Below are positions 60,681 through 64,000 of a stretch of 64,000 nucleotides of DNA, piece by piece. The notes under the pieces are model-generated. The model did no database searches. It saw only the letters and a program-made list of their open reading frames with translations, and had not been told where the DNA came from. The stretch covers positions 1 through 64,000 of the forward strand of contig FORK01000001.1 of the NCBI GenBank assembly GCA_900113995.1. Reading direction: 5' to 3'. The translations under genes were made by a program, and so were the position numbers. Positions within the stretch are counted from its first letter, which is position 1; each line of letters begins with the position of its first letter. Source of the DNA: Ruminococcaceae bacterium D5. GTDB lineage: Bacteria > Bacillota > Clostridia > Oscillospirales > Ruminococcaceae.

Positions 60681-62615
60681 TCACCGGGAAAGCAGCCGGT
60701 CCCATTCCTGATACGCGGCCTCCAGCGCCTGCTCATACCCGGAAATCTGCTCTGTCAGTTCGGTCAGACGCTCAAAATCACTGACGGCCTCAGGAGCGGC
60801 AAGCTGATCCTGCGCCTCCTGCACCGCCGCCTCCAGCCGGGCGATCTCTGCTTCCAGCTCGGCGGTTCGGCGCTTTTGCTCGGCCTCGGCCCGGCGCTGC
60901 GCCTTGGAACGGTAGTAATCCTTCGCCGCGGCAGATTCCTCCCCCGCGGCCTTGGGCATGGGAATCTGCTTTTGTTCCCGTTCCCGCTCCTCCCGCAAAG
61001 CGAGCTGTCGCTGCATCTCCTCGAAGTTTCCCTCGAAGCTCTCGGCACAGCCGTCCGCCATCCGCAGGATGCGGGTGGGCAGGCGGGAGAGAAGGTAACG
61101 GTCGTGGCTGACAATGATCAGCGTCCCCTCATAGCGGAGCAGCGCCTGCTCCAGCGACTCCTTCGCCGGGATATCCAGATGGTTGGTCGGCTCGTCCATC
61201 ACCAGCACATTCGCATGCTCCATCATCAAAAAGGCAAGCTTGATCCGGGCGCGCTCTCCGCCCGAGAGAACCCCGATCTTTTTGAAGGCCTCCTCTCCGA
61301 CGAGCTGAAGCCCGCCGAGCAGGGTGCGCAGCTCGTGCTCGGTCGAGGAAGGGAACCGGTCCCAAAGCTCCATCAGCGCTGTCTTATCGGGGTGCAGATC
61401 GGAGGAATCCTGCTCAAAGACCGAAAGGCGCACGTTGCGGCCCCATTCCACCGAGCCGCGCCGGTGGGGCAGGCGGCCGGTCAGCGTTTTCAGCAGGGTT
61501 GATTTGCCCGCTCCGTTTTCCCCGATGATCGCAAGGCGCTCTCCCCGCTTAACATGCAGGGAAAAATCCGAAAGCAGCGTCTTATGCCGCTCCCCCTCCC
61601 CGACCTCGAGGGTCAAATTCTCAGCAATCAGGATATCCGATACGGGCCGCAGCTTCGGCGTGAAGGAAAACTTCGGCGGCTTCATCGGCACGAAGGGCTT
61701 CTCCACCTCCCCGAGGTGCTCGATCATCCGCAGGCGGCTTTTGGCGCTCGACGAGGTGGTGGCCCGCACGATGTTGCGGTCGTGGTAATCCTGAAGCCGC
61801 GCAACCTCCTGCGTGTACCGCTCGTATTCCTTTTCCATCCGTTCGAGCCGTTCCTCACGCAGCGTGAGGTATCGTCCGTAGGGCGCCGGATAGGTGATCA
61901 GCGACAGGTTTTCGATCTCCCATGTGGCGGTGGTCACCCGGTCGAGGAAGTAGCGGTCGTGGCTCACCGTCAGGATCGCGCCCTTATAGCCGAGCAGATA
62001 CTCCTCCAGCCAGCCCAGCATCCGGAAATCGAGATGGTTGGTCGCCTCGTCGAGAATCAGCAGCTCCGGCTGCTCGACCAGCAGCTTTGCGAGCATCAGC
62101 CGGGTGCGCTCGCCGCCCGACATCCGCTCCACCGGAGTGGACCGCTCAAAACCGCCGAATCCCATGCCGCTGAGCACCGTATTGATCTTCACCTGCGCCC
62201 CATAGCCGTCGAGACTGAGGTACCGCTCCTCCAGCGACTGATACTCCCGCTCGAGCCTGTGGTATTCTCCACTGCCGTGGTCGGTGAGGGCGGCCATCCG
62301 CTCTCCGGTTTTCAGCATCTGCTGCTCAATCTCGAATACCTCGCCGAGCGCCCGGCGCATCTCGCTTTCGATCGTTCCGTCGGGCAGCAGGCCGCCGTTC
62401 TGCCGCAGATATCCGATCCGCAGCGTATCGGCGCGCGAGATGCTCCCCTCATCCGGCTCGTCCAGTCCGGCAATCAGGTTCAGGAGGGTGGTTTTCCCGG
62501 CTCCATTCGGCCCGATCAGGGCGATGCGGTCCCTGTCCTCTATTTTTGCGTTGATTTTTTCGAAAATTCTCTCGGCGCCAAAGCTTTTGCCGAGATCGCT
62601 GATGGTCATTAACAT
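60681..62615 (-). CDS. ABC-F family ATP-binding protein
   Basis: A 644-residue protein with two ABC domains and no membrane part. NBD1 has GPNGAGKTTLL and MSGGERTRLMLA; NBD2 has GENGAGKSTLL and LSGGERARIKLA; both have LDEATNHLD or MDEPTNHLD Walker B. The inter-domain linker (about 235-310) and the C-terminal ~110 residues are charged coiled coil. ABC-F proteins act on the ribosome as translation factors or antibiotic-resistance factors; this arrangement suits a housekeeping YfmM/Uup-like member. The ATG at 62615 has AAGGGGA upstream. Confidence 0.9.
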   Translation of the reverse strand: MLMTISDLGKSFGAERIFEKINAKIEDRDRIALIGPNGAGKTTLLNLIAGLDEPDEGSISRADTLRIGYLRQNGGLLPDGTIESEMRRALGEVFEIEQQMLKTGERMAALTDHGSGEYHRLEREYQSLEERYLSLDGYGAQVKINTVLSGMGFGGFERSTPVERMSGGERTRLMLAKLLVEQPELLILDEATNHLDFRMLGWLEEYLLGYKGAILTVSHDRYFLDRVTTATWEIENLSLITYPAPYGRYLTLREERLERMEKEYERYTQEVARLQDYHDRNIVRATTSSSAKSRLRMIEHLGEVEKPFVPMKPPKFSFTPKLRPVSDILIAENLTLEVGEGERHKTLLSDFSLHVKRGERLAIIGENGAGKSTLLKTLTGRLPHRRGSVEWGRNVRLSVFEQDSSDLHPDKTALMELWDRFPSSTEHELRTLLGGLQLVGEEAFKKIGVLSGGERARIKLAFLMMEHANVLVMDEPTNHLDIPAKESLEQALLRYEGTLIIVSHDRYLLSRLPTRILRMADGCAESFEGNFEEMQRQLALREEREREQKQIPMPKAAGEESAAAKDYYRSKAQRRAEAEQKRRTAELEAEIARLEAAVQEAQDQLAAPEAVSDFERLTELTEQISGYEQALEAAYQEWDRLLSR

Positions 62616-62859
62616 GAAAAATCCCCTTGCTGCGGCATCGCCCCCGGCATATGGGGCTGCTGCCGATCCGATCACTGTCCTCCGGCATTTCCGGCGCGTC
62701 CCGGGAAGCGGAGGAGTTTCTGCAAGCTATTATAGCACGCCGATGCCCCGCGCGGAAAGAGCCGGGTCCAACTTTCTTGCCGGAACGGCATAAAACCGCG
62801 CTAAACCTTTACTTTTTGCCAAAAAGAAAGTAGTATAGGAAAAGCAGGAGGGAATCAAA

Positions 62860-63804
62860 ATGGAAAATTTTCTCTTCACCGTCAATGCGGTGCTTCCGCT
62901 TTTTGTGATTATCGCGGCCGGCTGGCTCTGCCGGCGCAAGCGGCTAATCGTAGAGGACAACATCCGTTTTATCAACCGGCTCTGTTTCCGGGTCCTTTTT
63001 CCCTGCATCGGATTTTCCTCGGGTTATTCCTCCACCCTGAGCTTTTCCGACCTCCGGCTGATCGGATTCTCGCTTGGAGCCTACGCCGCGAGCTTTGCCA
63101 TTCTGCTGCTGGCAGTGCCGCATTTTGTCCGCAGCCGGGAGCAGGCATGCGTCGTCATCCATGCGGGCTTCCGTTCAAACATCGTGCTTTTCGGCATCGG
63201 GATGGCCTACAACCTTTTTGGAGAGGCGGGCGCGGGGCCTTCCATCCTGACGGTGGCCACCATGGTGCCGCTAGGGAATGTCATGAGCGTTCTGCTGATG
63301 AAAATCTATGACCGCGGCGAAGGAGAGCCGGTCAACGCCGCCTCCGTCATCCGCTCGGTAGCGACTCATCCGCTGATCATCGCCGCGCTGCTCGGAATCC
63401 TCTGCTCTCTCTCCGGCGTGGTTCTTCCCACGATTATCATCGAGCCGATCCGCGATCTCGCCGGGGCCGCCGCCCCCATCGCAATGCTCGGCCTGGGCGC
63501 GCGACTTAATTTCAGAAGTGCGGCGGAGCACCGGCGTCTGCTGGCCGCCGGCTGTGTCATCAAGCTGATTCTGCTCCCGGCGGCCGCCGTCGCCGCGGGC
63601 TGGCTGCTCGGCTTCCGGCAGTATGAGCTGGGAGCGGTCTTTATCGATTTTGCGATGCCCACAGCCTCGGTCGTCGCCATTATGGCCGACAGCGAAGGCG
63701 GGGACGCCGCTCTGGCCGGGGAAATGGTAGTCTTCACCTCGGCCTTTTCCTGCTTTACCCTCTTCACGGGGGTCTACCTGATGCGGTCCATCGGATTATT
63801 TTAA
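62860..63804 (+). CDS. AEC (auxin efflux carrier) family transporter
   Basis: A 314-residue, ten-helix membrane protein: NAVLPLFVIIAAGWL at the start, INRLCFRVLFPC in helix 2, and GFRSNIVLFGIG and APIAMLGLGARL in the two inverted halves, all typical of AEC proteins. Members move dicarboxylates or other organic anions; the substrate here is unknown. CAGGAGGGAA precedes the ATG. Confidence 0.87.
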   Translation: MENFLFTVNAVLPLFVIIAAGWLCRRKRLIVEDNIRFINRLCFRVLFPCIGFSSGYSSTLSFSDLRLIGFSLGAYAASFAILLLAVPHFVRSREQACVVIHAGFRSNIVLFGIGMAYNLFGEAGAGPSILTVATMVPLGNVMSVLLMKIYDRGEGEPVNAASVIRSVATHPLIIAALLGILCSLSGVVLPTIIIEPIRDLAGAAAPIAMLGLGARLNFRSAAEHRRLLAAGCVIKLILLPAAAVAAGWLLGFRQYELGAVFIDFAMPTASVVAIMADSEGGDAALAGEMVVFTSAFSCFTLFTGVYLMRSIGLF

Positions 63805-63840
63805 CGTTGACGGCCGGCTGTGCCGGCATCGGGAGGAACC

Positions 63841-64000
63841 ATGCTGCAAAAAAATCAAATTATTGAGCTTGTCATCGACGATATTGCCAATGACGGAAGC
63901 GGCGTCGGCCGCGCGGACGGGCTTGCCGTCTTTGTGCCCAACACTGCGGTAGGCGACCGCATCTCCGCCAAGATTGTCAAGGCAACGCCCCGGCTCGCCT
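63841..64000 (+). CDS. RlmD-type 23S rRNA (uracil-C5) methyltransferase, 5' part
   Basis: The first 53 codons of a gene cut by the window end. The sequence is a TRAM domain: IIELVIDDIANDGSGVGRAD, then GLAVFVPNTAVGDRI and SAKIVKA. This is the standard N-terminus of the RlmD/RumA family that methylates U1939 or U747 of 23S rRNA. GGGAGGAACC precedes the ATG. The catalytic domain lies outside the window. Confidence 0.8.
   Translation, partial: MLQKNQIIELVIDDIANDGSGVGRADGLAVFVPNTAVGDRISAKIVKATPRLA

Noticed and set aside
60681-62615. Antibiotic-resistance ABC-F protein
   Set aside because: Motifs are generic for ABC-F and nothing in the linker or context identifies a resistance subfamily.

Overview
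The window looks like a chromosome segment of a GC-rich member of the Clostridia (Bacillota), most likely an Oscillospirales / Ruminococcaceae-type gut anaerobe. The grounds are strong Shine-Dalgarno sites, two tRNA-sensing T-box leaders, an FMN riboswitch, the mreBCD-PBP2-minD-mgsA block, and DUF4321, DUF815 and PRK06851-type proteins. The genus cannot be fixed from sequence alone.

Layout. 0-5.3 kb: two overlapping DNA methyltransferases, an orphan Hpt protein and a DUF1622 membrane protein. 5.4-13.6 kb: metabolic and transport genes (FAD/Rieske oxidoreductase, GPH sugar transporter, agmatine deiminase homologue with Ser in place of the catalytic Cys, RpiR regulator, NhaC antiporter, serine hydrolase). 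13.6-15.0 kb: a structured intergenic element, tRNA-Tyr, tRNA-Thr and a partly duplicated tRNA-Pro. 15.0-24.7 kb: a genomic island between 46-bp direct repeats of the tRNA-Pro 3' part. It carries a radical SAM/TcmP pair, small ICE-type proteins, a truncated tyrosine integrase, a large primase-helicase of the TOTE conflict type and a Schlafen/AlbA_2 ATPase. 24.9-28.7 kb: an arsenic operon whose acr3 has two in-frame amber codons, plus an integrase fragment. 28.8-34.5 kb: half of a tRNA-Arg, a large structured gene-free stretch, a hybrid histidine kinase with decayed Hpt and receiver fragments, and a broken solute-binding/Cache/EAL gene. 34.5-38.9 kb: glycogen breakdown (GH13 and glycogen phosphorylase). 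39-50 kb: the core block zapA, dut, DUF4321, maf, mreBCD, mrdA, minD, mgsA, then T-box-controlled aspS. 50-55 kb: conserved hypothetical genes and an orphan acetolactate-synthase regulatory subunit under an Ile T-box. 55.3-59.3 kb: riboflavin operon ribD-ribE-ribBA-ribH under an FMN riboswitch. 59.3-64 kb: AI-2E transporter, ABC-F ATPase, AEC transporter and the start of an RlmD-type rRNA methyltransferase.

How it fits together: the backbone is ordinary (cell shape, division, riboflavin, aspartyl-tRNA charging, glycogen use). The accessory content is concentrated at tRNA genes at 14-29 kb, where integration, duplication and deletion have left att repeats, half-tRNAs, truncated integrases and fused gene ends. 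Two divergent intergenic elements near 14.0 and 39.6 kb share one secondary-structure plan and are the best candidates here for an undescribed RNA or non-autonomous element. All calls were made by eye; no database search was possible.
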